Assembly (NCBI GenBank): GCA_023132955.1
Contig: JAGLXK010000460.1
Location: 1-33,705 of the forward strand
From: Candidatus Heimdallarchaeota archaeon
Lineage (GTDB): Archaea; Asgardarchaeota; Heimdallarchaeia; Heimdallarchaeales; Heimdallarchaeaceae
DNA length: 33,705 nt
Direction: 5' to 3'
Each line of letters starts with the position of its first letter. The stretch's first letter is position 1. The notes beneath the pieces are model-generated. The model did no database searches. It saw only the letters and a list, made by a program, of their open reading frames with translations, and was not told the origin of the DNA. A program made the position numbers and the translations under genes. Of the stretch, positions 24,358-31,228 are shown one piece after another.

Positions 24358-26556
24358 ATGAATAGAAGAACGAGGAAGATAGCTTATTTTAGTATTAGTT
24401 TGGTATTCATAGTTCTCTTAGGGAACTCATATGCCACTTTAGGAATTGACACTGAATTTAATTTAGAGCAGAATGAATATGCAAAGGTTGCTTACGATTT
24501 ATTCAAAAGTGATCCTACAAATCCCACACAAGTTCTGAAATACAAATATTTGTCAGAAAATTCCCAACCTGTTTCAGACTTACCAAAACTCAGTGTTCCA
24601 GTCAAAACAGATGTTATAGATGAAGTACAAGATTTTTGGATGATTGATTCCTTTGAATCCTATCCTTATACATATGTGAAAAGATCAGCTCAATTACTAG
24701 CTATAGGAGCAAACAGTTATGTCTATATTTTGAATAGTTTAATTTCATACCATGGACTATCCAATGCAAGAGCAAAAGCAGAAGATTGGAGAGATGAATT
24801 TGAAACAACGATATACCCAAATGATGTTCTCTACTTTGGTGATCCTGATGGATATCTAGGAGATATCGATGGCGATTCTCATATAACAATCCTAATATCT
24901 GATCTGGATGGTGGAGTTGCTGGGTATTTTGATCCAAATAATGAAGGAACTGGACCAACTTCAAACCAAAGAGAAATGGTTTATGTTGATTACGATACAA
25001 CATATGGTGTTTTAGCTCATGAGTTCCAACATCTAATTCATTTTAATCATGATGAAGATGAATTCTGGTGGGTTGATGAAGGTTGTGCTGAACTTGCCAA
25101 ATATCTCAATGGATATGATGTCACCAATAATTTAACAGTTTTTGCTCGAGATTATTTTGCTCATAATGTTGATGACTCACTATTATATTGGAATTATGAG
25201 AGCATAGGTGGAAAGGATGTACGTATTGATTATGGAGGAGCTTATCTCTTTATTTTCTATTTAGCTGAGAAATATGGGGTTGATGCAATAACCTTCTTAG
25301 TCAATGAGACGGCTGGTGGAGCACTTGGTGTTGAAAATGCTCTTGCAAACGTTGGATATATTATAGAATTTAATGATTTGTTTCTAAATTGGGCAACAGC
25401 ATTATATGTAGACGATACATCATTCGGAGGAGGATTATATGGTTTTACTAATCTCGATATTATGATGGACTATGAATTAATTTCAACAGTTCCAACATCT
25501 GAAATTAATAAATTAAATCGGTTTTATGGGCTTTATGTTGCAAAGTTGAATTCGCCTCCTGATTACCTTATGTTTGAACCAACTGATCCAGCTTCAACTT
25601 ATTTAGGAATGTCTTTCGCTGTTCATGACATGAATGGGTGGACAGTAACTAAAAGTATTCAAGATACAGACATTGTTGAATTCTTGAATGGAACGCTTGT
25701 AGATGAAGTATATATAATAACTAGTTTGATGGCAGCAACAACACCGATAATCCCAGTAGTGAATCAATTTGGTTTGGGAACTACAGATTATATCGATTTT
25801 ACATTATTACCAGGTAGCCCTCTTACAGTAGATTCTTTTAGCTATAATTATGTAAGTGGAAATTGGAATTTTTCGTTGTACAATGTAGTCATTTTAGATG
25901 AAAATTCAACCCCTATTACTGATTCAAGTGGAGTAGATGTGTATGTTCAATTCCAGTTTGATGGGTCCTCAACAATTTATACAATTCTTGCTATGAATTA
26001 TTCAGTATCTCTTGATTGGTACATTACACTATCCTTGCAATCTTTTGATGAAGCTACTTATGATGTGTCAATTATCGCATCTGGATCATCACAATATGGT
26101 GAATCAGCAGTAGATCTGATTAATGTTGATCACATTCTAGCAGTTGAAGAACCTTCTTTCGCTTTGAACAGTGAATCAACGGGAATTTATGTAAGGGCAA
26201 ATGCAAGCTACACTCAACTTGATGCGTGGAATTCATTCTCAGAAAATGTTCTTGTGATGATTCTCTTATATGATTCACAAGGAGTACCTGTAGATGCATT
26301 TTCAATGCTTTATAATCCATCTACAAATGACTGGGAAAGTGGTTTAATCGATCTCAGTATGTACTTCGGAAACTATCATATTAAAGTAAGCTTCAGATAT
26401 GCAGGTCGAACTGTAAAATCTGTAGTTTCGGATACATTTGCTATTAAAGGTAATCCACTTCCAACAGCTTCGCTAGATTTTTCATTCTGGATGGGAATAA
26501 TTGTTATCAGTATTGGAATATCAATTGTAACAATTAAAAGAAGAAGTAAAAGATAG
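24358..26556 (+). CDS. Secreted zinc metalloprotease, membrane-anchored
   Basis: The 732-residue protein has a signal peptide (residues 1-26, ending GNSYA) and a zinc site HEFQH at 221-225 with E222 as catalytic base. E241 in WVDEG is the likely third ligand, a gluzincin-type pattern similar to M6/M30-like proteases. Just before it, GDIDGDSHITILISD looks like a calcium-binding turn. Beta-rich domains of Ig-like pattern fill residues 400-690, and a C-terminal helix (about 705-725) followed by KRRSKR anchors it. GAGGT stands nine bases before ATG 24358; an earlier ATG at 24319 would put 13 residues before the signal peptide. It digests or matures proteins at the cell surface; the target is unknown. 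Confidence 0.85.
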   Translation: MNRRTRKIAYFSISLVFIVLLGNSYATLGIDTEFNLEQNEYAKVAYDLFKSDPTNPTQVLKYKYLSENSQPVSDLPKLSVPVKTDVIDEVQDFWMIDSFESYPYTYVKRSAQLLAIGANSYVYILNSLISYHGLSNARAKAEDWRDEFETTIYPNDVLYFGDPDGYLGDIDGDSHITILISDLDGGVAGYFDPNNEGTGPTSNQREMVYVDYDTTYGVLAHEFQHLIHFNHDEDEFWWVDEGCAELAKYLNGYDVTNNLTVFARDYFAHNVDDSLLYWNYESIGGKDVRIDYGGAYLFIFYLAEKYGVDAITFLVNETAGGALGVENALANVGYIIEFNDLFLNWATALYVDDTSFGGGLYGFTNLDIMMDYELISTVPTSEINKLNRFYGLYVAKLNSPPDYLMFEPTDPASTYLGMSFAVHDMNGWTVTKSIQDTDIVEFLNGTLVDEVYIITSLMAATTPIIPVVNQFGLGTTDYIDFTLLPGSPLTVDSFSYNYVSGNWNFSLYNVVILDENSTPITDSSGVDVYVQFQFDGSSTIYTILAMNYSVSLDWYITLSLQSFDEATYDVSIIASGSSQYGESAVDLINVDHILAVEEPSFALNSESTGIYVRANASYTQLDAWNSFSENVLVMILLYDSQGVPVDAFSMLYNPSTNDWESGLIDLSMYFGNYHIKVSFRYAGRTVKSVVSDTFAIKGNPLPTASLDFSFWMGIIVISIGISIVTIKRRSKR

Positions 26557-26576
26557 AACATCCTCTTCTAATCTCG

Positions 26577-26583
26577 TTTTTTT
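26577..26583 (+). terminator. T-run after the metalloprotease gene
   Basis: Seven T residues follow CTCG about 20 bases after the stop codon, fitting an archaeal oligo-T terminator. The gene-free stretch 26584-26868 follows. Confidence 0.45.
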
Positions 26584-26626
26584 CATTTATTAAACACCAT
26601 TTACTATGACATGAATTTTGTACAAA

Positions 26627-26636
26627 TTTTTTAAAG
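26627..26636 (+). promoter_or_regulatory. TATA-like box before the GC-rich segment
   Basis: TTTTTTAAAG predicts a transcript start near 26655, where the GC-rich hairpin segment begins. It resembles the box before the kink-turn RNA at 5237. Confidence 0.4.
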
Positions 26637-26641
26637 TACCT

Positions 26642-26780
26642 AGAGCACATCATGGGGACGCCACATCCCCCCTACCCCACCACATCTTTACGCAAAGATG
26701 CTTACGGTTCGCTTTTGCATGATTGTTGGATGTAAACCCGAGGATCACCATAAAGTTGGTGCATGTCTACAATCCTTCAG
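26642..26780 (+). ncRNA. GC-rich, hairpin-rich intergenic segment, candidate RNA
   Basis: The 312-bp gap between the metalloprotease and the second GTPase holds no gene, but its middle is much richer in G and C than the flanks. It can form GGGGA/TCCCC (26654-26658 / 26666-26670), CATCTTT/AAAGATG with loop ACGC (26683-26689 / 26694-26700), and GATTGT/ACAATC (26721-26726 / 26769-26774). The last encloses either GATGTA/TGCAT or CACCA/TGGTG. Stable RNAs often stand out this way in AT-rich archaea. It is not a tRNA, RNase P or SRP RNA by any motif I can see, and no box C/D pair is clear. A leader of the next gene is unlikely because that gene has its own TATA box. Confidence 0.45.
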
Positions 26781-26837
26781 ATCAGAAATTACATCACTAT
26801 ATTTAAACACCAAAAAAATGTACAAAGTTATGTATAA

Positions 26838-26847
26838 TTTTATATAC
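26838..26847 (+). promoter_or_regulatory. TATA box of the second GTPase gene
   Basis: TTTATATACT is centred about 27 bp before the ATG at 26869, and no Shine-Dalgarno site lies between. The mRNA is probably leaderless. Confidence 0.6.
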
Positions 26848-26868
26848 TAATTCTCTAAATAAATATTC

Positions 26869-27627
26869 ATGAGTCAACTAGAGTTATCTGACCTTTTTTC
26901 AGTTGATAGGGAAGGAAAACCAACAATTAAGATAGTTCTGTTTGGACCTCCGATGAGTGGTAAAACAAGCATGTTGACAGTTTTCAATGCACTCAGAAGA
27001 ATGGAGAATCCAAAAACTATTGTTTCGGCATTAACAAAAATACAAGATGATTCAGGTCGTACAGTATTTTTTGATCAAGGCGTCTTTCAAACACCTCCAT
27101 TTAAAGGAAATAATTTTGATAGATTGCGATACCAACTCTGGACAGTTCCTGGAGAAGAAAGACACAAAGTTCAGAGAGATATTGTCATGAAAGGTGTCGA
27201 TGCAGTTATTCTATTTTTGAACTTCGAAAAAGCAGCAAAGGAGCAAAATGAAGCAATTATTAAGGAAGCTAAGGAAATAGTAGGTGAGAAATTTGGATCC
27301 GAGATTCCTGTAGTTGCTTATATCAACAAATCTGATTTACCTGCTGAAGAAAGACTTGATAAGAGAGATATTATCCAAAATCTACTTGATGAAGGCGCCA
27401 TTCATAGTGATAAAGCCGCAAACTTAGTATTAACTGGAAGCTGCTTAAATGCAAGGAATGAATTACTTTCTATCCTAACATCTCCAAAAAGAGATGAGCA
27501 TTTTGATGATAGTAATAGATTGAGAATAGACAAGAGACCAGATTCAGTTTGGTTGATTGTTAAACCTATTCAAAAACTCACTCAGTTAGCTGTAGAACAA
27601 AGATTGGAATACGTCCAGAACATCTGA
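26869..27627 (+). CDS. MglA/Arf-like small GTPase, second copy
   Basis: The 252-residue protein is a paralogue of the GTPase at 14421 and aligns with it from the first residue. G1 is GPPMSGKTS (26-34), G3 is WTVPGE (91-96) and G4 is NKSD (153-156), with GSCLNARNEL for the G5 region. The G3 glutamine that aids hydrolysis in MglA and Ras families is Glu here, so intrinsic hydrolysis may be slow or depend on a partner. The insertion between G1 and G3 and the C-terminal helix are shared with the first copy. It stands alone, with its own promoter and no coiled-coil neighbour. Confidence 0.87.
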   Translation: MSQLELSDLFSVDREGKPTIKIVLFGPPMSGKTSMLTVFNALRRMENPKTIVSALTKIQDDSGRTVFFDQGVFQTPPFKGNNFDRLRYQLWTVPGEERHKVQRDIVMKGVDAVILFLNFEKAAKEQNEAIIKEAKEIVGEKFGSEIPVVAYINKSDLPAEERLDKRDIIQNLLDEGAIHSDKAANLVLTGSCLNARNELLSILTSPKRDEHFDDSNRLRIDKRPDSVWLIVKPIQKLTQLAVEQRLEYVQNI

Positions 27628-27733
27628 AATTCCATTCTTTTCCAGTTTTAAATCTATTATAATAATTGGATTAATTTTAAACACCAAATAGCAAAAAAAG
27701 ATAAGACAACTTTCTTACAAAAGAGATGAGTGT

Positions 27734-28297
27734 TTAGAATTGAATTACGTTATCTACACTAATTTTTGCTAATTCGTATGGGGTGTTGCGTGGAACTTCA
27801 ACTAAACGGAGTTCAAAATGGCTTCTTCTGAAATATCTACCCTCGAAGCTGAAATATTCGTCCATTGTTTTTCTTAACATTCTGTTAAGAGATTCAGTGA
27901 TATCTCTTGTTCCAACAGGTTTGTGATTAAAGTATTTGCTTTGAACTACTCTAATTAGCTCATATTTGCTTATTTTAGTTTGATCCCTTAGACGTAACAA
28001 CTCGAGCATTAAAGCTGAGTTTACCTGACCACTATAACAATTTAATCTATTGATGATTCTCTTATAGCGGATAGGATGCGCGTCTTCTATCCTAAATCGG
28101 TCAACGCTTAAGAAAGCACCTGCGCTATAGGCTATAATCAACCCCATAACTGCATTAAATTCTCGCAAACGAATTGCTTCATTTAAACGAACTCTTTTAC
28201 CACTCTCAGTTGTAAATAGTTGAGCTGATTGTCGTAGAACAAGATCAATCCGGGCCCTCACCTCTAGTTCGTCCATATCTTGCTGAAATATGCCCAC
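27734..28297 (-). CDS. Conserved-looking cytosolic protein of unknown function
   Basis: The 187-residue protein has no recognised domain. It is helical and rich in Arg and Leu, with a segment RLREFNAVMGLIIAYSAGA that is moderately hydrophobic but too polar for a sure membrane helix, and a C-terminal half with RRSHFELRLVEVP. GTG 28297 is preferred because AGGTGAT stands five bases upstream; a GTG at 28306 overlaps that site. A TATA box and a perfect palindrome precede the gene, so it is likely regulated. It is divergent from the actin-like gene and convergent with the second GTPase. Confidence 0.6.
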   Translation of the reverse strand: MGIFQQDMDELEVRARIDLVLRQSAQLFTTESGKRVRLNEAIRLREFNAVMGLIIAYSAGAFLSVDRFRIEDAHPIRYKRIINRLNCYSGQVNSALMLELLRLRDQTKISKYELIRVVQSKYFNHKPVGTRDITESLNRMLRKTMDEYFSFEGRYFRRSHFELRLVEVPRNTPYELAKISVDNVIQF

Positions 28298-28317
28298 AGT
28301 TATCACCTGGGTTTACG

Positions 28318-28340
28318 TGTGCTAGCCATAAAATAGCACA
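28318..28340. promoter_or_regulatory. Palindromic operator candidate
   Basis: TGTGCTA (28318-28324) and TAGCACA (28334-28340) are perfect 7-bp inverted repeats with nine bases between, typical of a dimeric repressor site. It lies between the TATA box (28345-28355, minus strand) and the start of the unknown gene, over the predicted transcript start. Confidence 0.5.
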
Positions 28341-28344
28341 TGCC

Positions 28345-28355
28345 TTTATATACTT
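28345..28355 (-). promoter_or_regulatory. TATA box of the unknown 187-residue gene
   Basis: On the minus strand this reads AAGTATATAAA and predicts a transcript start near 28322, giving a short leader with the AGGTGAT ribosome site. Confidence 0.6.
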
Positions 28356-28508
28356 TTTCCAGTAGCATATAATCTTCTAAGCTACTTTAAGGCTTTGAAA
28401 CCTTTAAATTTATGCTTTTTACATTTTAATAATTGGAATAAAAAACTCTAGAATGAAACCTCGAGCTTTTATAGTAATTTAAAGATATTAGAATGAAATA
28501 AGTGGGTG

Positions 28509-28532
28509 CAAAGAGCTAAGAGATTAGCTTTG
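28509..28532 (+). other. Stem-loop with GAGA tetraloop upstream of the actin gene
   Basis: AGCTAA (28514-28519) and TTAGCT (28524-28529) form a perfect stem closed by GAGA, a GNRA-type loop. CAA/TTG extends it outward past a two-base bulge. It lies before the actin gene's TATA box, so it is not in that mRNA; a TATA-like stretch near 28475-28485 could start a separate short RNA. This is speculative. Confidence 0.3.
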
Positions 28533-28550
28533 TTGTGAACTTACAAATGG

Positions 28551-28560
28551 TTTAAATAAT
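28551..28560 (+). promoter_or_regulatory. TATA box of the actin-like gene
   Basis: TTTAAATAAT lies about 38 bp before ATG 28593 and predicts a transcript start near 28580, just before the GGTGA ribosome site. Confidence 0.5.
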
Positions 28561-28592
28561 GAAATCATGAGATAAAAACTGTGGTGAAAAAT

Positions 28593-29642
28593 ATGCCTAT
28601 CGCGCCCATGACAAATGCTGTTGGAATTGATTTAGGAACAAGTACAATAAAACTTACTTCAGGAGACAATAAGTATAGGATTCCTTCTGTTATAGGAACA
28701 CCTAATCCTGGTTGGCAAGGTATGTCTTCTGATAAAAGTTGGCTAAACAATCTTATCATAGAAGATGCAAAAGGACAAGAGGTTTACATAGGTGAACTAG
28801 CTAGGCTGCAAAGTGAGATTAGAAAGCCTTTAGCTTCAGAAGGAAAGATGAAATCAATTCAAAATAGTCTTCTGGCTTTGAAAGCTATTTTGAGTCTTAT
28901 TATGAAATCCAGTTATGAACAATTTGTAGTTGCTACAGGTGTTCCCATTGCAACTGGCGTTAATGAGAGTAAGGAACTAAGTAGAGGTCTCAAAGGAACT
29001 CACGAAATTAAGGTTCGAAATGATGCTACTGGTGAATCAAAGCAGATGAAAATCTTAATTGAGCAAGTATTCATTGCACCAGAACCTTACGGAACTTACT
29101 GGCACACATTAAAAACAAGCGGTGTTCAAACTGCAGTAGATTCGATAATTGTAGATGTTGGTCACGGAACTACTGACATTCTATGTATGTATAAAGGTAA
29201 CATGATGAGAGCTGCATCAGGTACTTTAGAAGAAGCTGTAGACAGTTTAACAAGTGCTCTATCTAGAGCAATTCAAGAAAAAGCTGGTAAAATCATACGA
29301 CCATTTGATTTAATGACAGCTATAGAACAAGGTAAGAAAAATATTCTAGTTGGTGGAAAAGCTCTAGATATTACCTCAGCAATGGATCAAGCAGTTACTT
29401 CTATTGCTGACGTGATTGTTGATGAAAGCAATCGGCTTCTAAACAATCTTCCTCCTGATGCCTGGATCGAGAAAGTTATTGTCTGTGGTGGAGGAGCATA
29501 TGTCTTTGGTGATTATCTAAAACAAGCCTTCTTTGAAGCGAACATAGTTAAGAACACCAATGAAGTATTGCAACCAACTGATGCTGTGATGTCAAACGCT
29601 TTAGGTTTTGAGCAAATCGCTCTAACAAAATTAAAGAAATAA
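28593..29642 (+). CDS. Actin-like ATPase of the ParM/Ta0583 group
   Basis: The 349-residue protein has the actin-fold signatures in order: phosphate-1 AVGIDLGTSTIKL (about residues 9-21), phosphate-2 IIVDVGHGTTDIL (about 185-197), and the adenosine loop VIVCGGGAYVFGDYL (about 298-312). The region following phosphate-1 matches the N-terminal domain of ParM-like archaeal and plasmid actins more than MreB, FtsA, crenactin or eukaryotic-type actin. Such proteins form ATP-driven filaments that segregate DNA or shape cells. No partner (ParR-like adaptor or centromere repeat) is adjacent. ATG 28593 follows GGTGA by five bases; two GTG codons at 28581 and 28584 overlap that site. Confidence 0.85.
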   Translation: MPIAPMTNAVGIDLGTSTIKLTSGDNKYRIPSVIGTPNPGWQGMSSDKSWLNNLIIEDAKGQEVYIGELARLQSEIRKPLASEGKMKSIQNSLLALKAILSLIMKSSYEQFVVATGVPIATGVNESKELSRGLKGTHEIKVRNDATGESKQMKILIEQVFIAPEPYGTYWHTLKTSGVQTAVDSIIVDVGHGTTDILCMYKGNMMRAASGTLEEAVDSLTSALSRAIQEKAGKIIRPFDLMTAIEQGKKNILVGGKALDITSAMDQAVTSIADVIVDESNRLLNNLPPDAWIEKVIVCGGGAYVFGDYLKQAFFEANIVKNTNEVLQPTDAVMSNALGFEQIALTKLKK

Positions 29643-29653
29643 GAAGTATCAAG

Positions 29654-29661
29654 TTTTTTTT
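29654..29661 (+). terminator. T-run after the actin-like gene
   Basis: Eight T residues start 12 bases after the stop codon, followed by more T-rich sequence, as in archaeal oligo-T terminators. It lies in the short convergent gap before the synthase gene. Confidence 0.5.
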
Positions 29662-29670
29662 ACTTTTCTT

Positions 29671-30456
29671 TTATTCTTTCACATCTTTTTTAGGTCCCAA
29701 TTTCAAATTTTTATCAAGTTTCATAGCATAACCTGGACCCGCAATAAGATAAATTATCATTAGAATTGCAATACCATAAGCAGGATAAACCATCCAATTT
29801 GGATTGAAAGGAAGTACAGCAAAAAGAACAACACACAGTGTAGTAGATACTATCCAAAACATTTCAAATTTTGTGGGTACTCCCTTAAAGGAGGGAAATG
29901 GGATTTTTGATAACATGAATCCTGAAATTATTACTGTCGATAACATAATTACCCATTGTTCTGTGTATGGAAAAATAACTAAACAAGCAACAACCATCCC
30001 TGCAAATGGACTAGGCAGTCCATTAAAATAAGGTGTATAAAGTGGATCTCGCTTAACGAAACGATAAAGTCTAAACCATACTGCGCCTAAATAAACTAAC
30101 CCTGTGAAAATGCCTGCAACAATATTCCATGTTTGAATAGACCAAGAAGCAACTGTGTAACCCAAGTATATAGCTGGAAAGATTCCAAAAGAAATAGAAT
30201 CCACAATTGTATCAATATCAACAGCCAATTTTCTACTGCCGCTTATTCTTGCTAATTTTCCATCTGCAAAATCAAATATAGAACATAATGCTATTATTTT
30301 TGCAAACCAATAGTTAAAATCTGTTGGATTAATAAAAGTGAAAACAATTCCAATAATTGCCAGAATCAAGCTTGAAAAAGTAAGGAAATTTGCCAAAATC
30401 CAAGCTGTCTTTTTTATCCAGTTTTTTTGCAGAAATGTTACGTCTTGCCATTCCAT
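29671..30456 (-). CDS. CDP-alcohol phosphatidyltransferase, serine synthase type
   Basis: The 261-residue integral membrane enzyme has the catalytic motif start DFADGKLAR (near residues 62-70) and its end DTIVDSISFG, with about seven hydrophobic segments. With a decarboxylase gene immediately upstream it most likely joins serine to CDP-archaeol (archaetidylserine synthase) or CDP-diacylglycerol. The family motif is D-x2-D-G-x2-A-R-x8-G-x3-D-x3-D. Here the glycine is replaced (LAVDID) and the spacing is one residue shorter, an uncommon variant. The acidic residues are kept, so activity is likely. Its ATG directly follows the stop of the decarboxylase gene with no spacer. A short C-terminal lysine-rich tail follows. 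Confidence 0.85.
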   Translation of the reverse strand: MEWQDVTFLQKNWIKKTAWILANFLTFSSLILAIIGIVFTFINPTDFNYWFAKIIALCSIFDFADGKLARISGSRKLAVDIDTIVDSISFGIFPAIYLGYTVASWSIQTWNIVAGIFTGLVYLGAVWFRLYRFVKRDPLYTPYFNGLPSPFAGMVVACLVIFPYTEQWVIMLSTVIISGFMLSKIPFPSFKGVPTKFEMFWIVSTTLCVVLFAVLPFNPNWMVYPAYGIAILMIIYLIAGPGYAMKLDKNLKLGPKKDVKE

Positions 30457-31107
30457 TTAATCACATTCAGCTAACACTGTCTTCCCAGCTCTTACTACAT
30501 CAGATATACCTATCTTAAATTTAAACTTTTTATCGCTTTTGATTTCTAAACTTGTTAGTGAACCAAACCTGATGGTTCCTATTACTTCCCCTTGTTTTAC
30601 GCTATCTCCACCCTTAACATAAGCAACTGTTCTTCTTGCATAGATACCCGAAATCTGAGTTACAACTGCATTAATGTTTCCTACTTCATCAATAATTTCT
30701 ATCTTATTCCTCTGGTTTTTCTTTGCATAATTTGGAAAATATGCAGGCCAATGAGCCCCCTTCTTGAATACTGTTTTTGTTACTTTTCCTTTAATTGGAC
30801 TTCTTGTCATATGAACATCAAATGGTGACATTCTAATTACACAATAGATTATTCCTTCTTTTTCTTCCACTTCCATAATTCTTCCATCAGCTGGAGCTAG
30901 AATTTTTTTGATGTCTATACCAAAGAACCTTTCAGGATCTCTAAAACTCCAAATAATGAAAGAACTTGCTATTATAATTAAGCCGAGTATAATAAAATGC
31001 CAATAGAAGCTGGTTAGATACCATATTACAAATGATAAAACGAAACATAGAGCTGAAAAAGCTAGTAAAAACAAAACAATGAACTTTGTTCCTTTTGCTA
31101 TAGTCAT
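30457..31107 (-). CDS. Phosphatidylserine/archaetidylserine decarboxylase
   Basis: The 216-residue proenzyme has two N-terminal hydrophobic segments (about residues 8-30 and 35-54) and the family features APADGRI (71-77), FDVHMTRSP (96-104) and the cleavage site RFGS with S183. That serine becomes the pyruvoyl cofactor when the chain splits between G182 and S183. The product is the ethanolamine head group. The short size and site place it with the archaeal-type and Psd-like short enzymes. ATG 31107 has GAGG seven bases upstream; a TTG at 31119 would overlap this site. It precedes the synthase gene, so both steps of serine-to-ethanolamine lipid formation are in one transcript. Confidence 0.92.
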   Translation of the reverse strand: MTIAKGTKFIVLFLLAFSALCFVLSFVIWYLTSFYWHFIILGLIIIASSFIIWSFRDPERFFGIDIKKILAPADGRIMEVEEKEGIIYCVIRMSPFDVHMTRSPIKGKVTKTVFKKGAHWPAYFPNYAKKNQRNKIEIIDEVGNINAVVTQISGIYARRTVAYVKGGDSVKQGEVIGTIRFGSLTSLEIKSDKKFKFKIGISDVVRAGKTVLAECD

Positions 31108-31198
31108 TTGAATCCTCAAACTTCCCTTGTGTAACTAATCTCGTGAGAATCTCAAGAGGATTAAAGAAAACAGTGTTAAAAATGTTTGCCAAAGGGAG

Positions 31199-31228
31199 AA
31201 AAAAGAGGAAGAAAAAAGAGGAAAAAAA
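31199..31228 (-). terminator. T-rich terminator after the S8 protease gene
   Basis: On the minus strand three T-runs (7, 6 and 6 T) directly follow the stop codon at 31229, the pattern of an archaeal oligo-T terminator. Confidence 0.55.

Noticed and set aside
24701-25003. 100-codon minus-strand frame inside the metalloprotease
   Set aside because: Histidine- and leucine-rich product, typical of the reverse strand of Asp/Asn-rich coding DNA; no start signal.
26654-26774. Possible tRNA in the GC-rich gap (GGTTCG resembles a T-loop)
   Set aside because: No matching acceptor stem, D-arm or anticodon arm can be formed around it.
30941-31192. 83-codon minus-strand frame overlapping the decarboxylase start
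   Set aside because: Another frame of the decarboxylase N-terminus, which itself has a ribosome site and family motifs.
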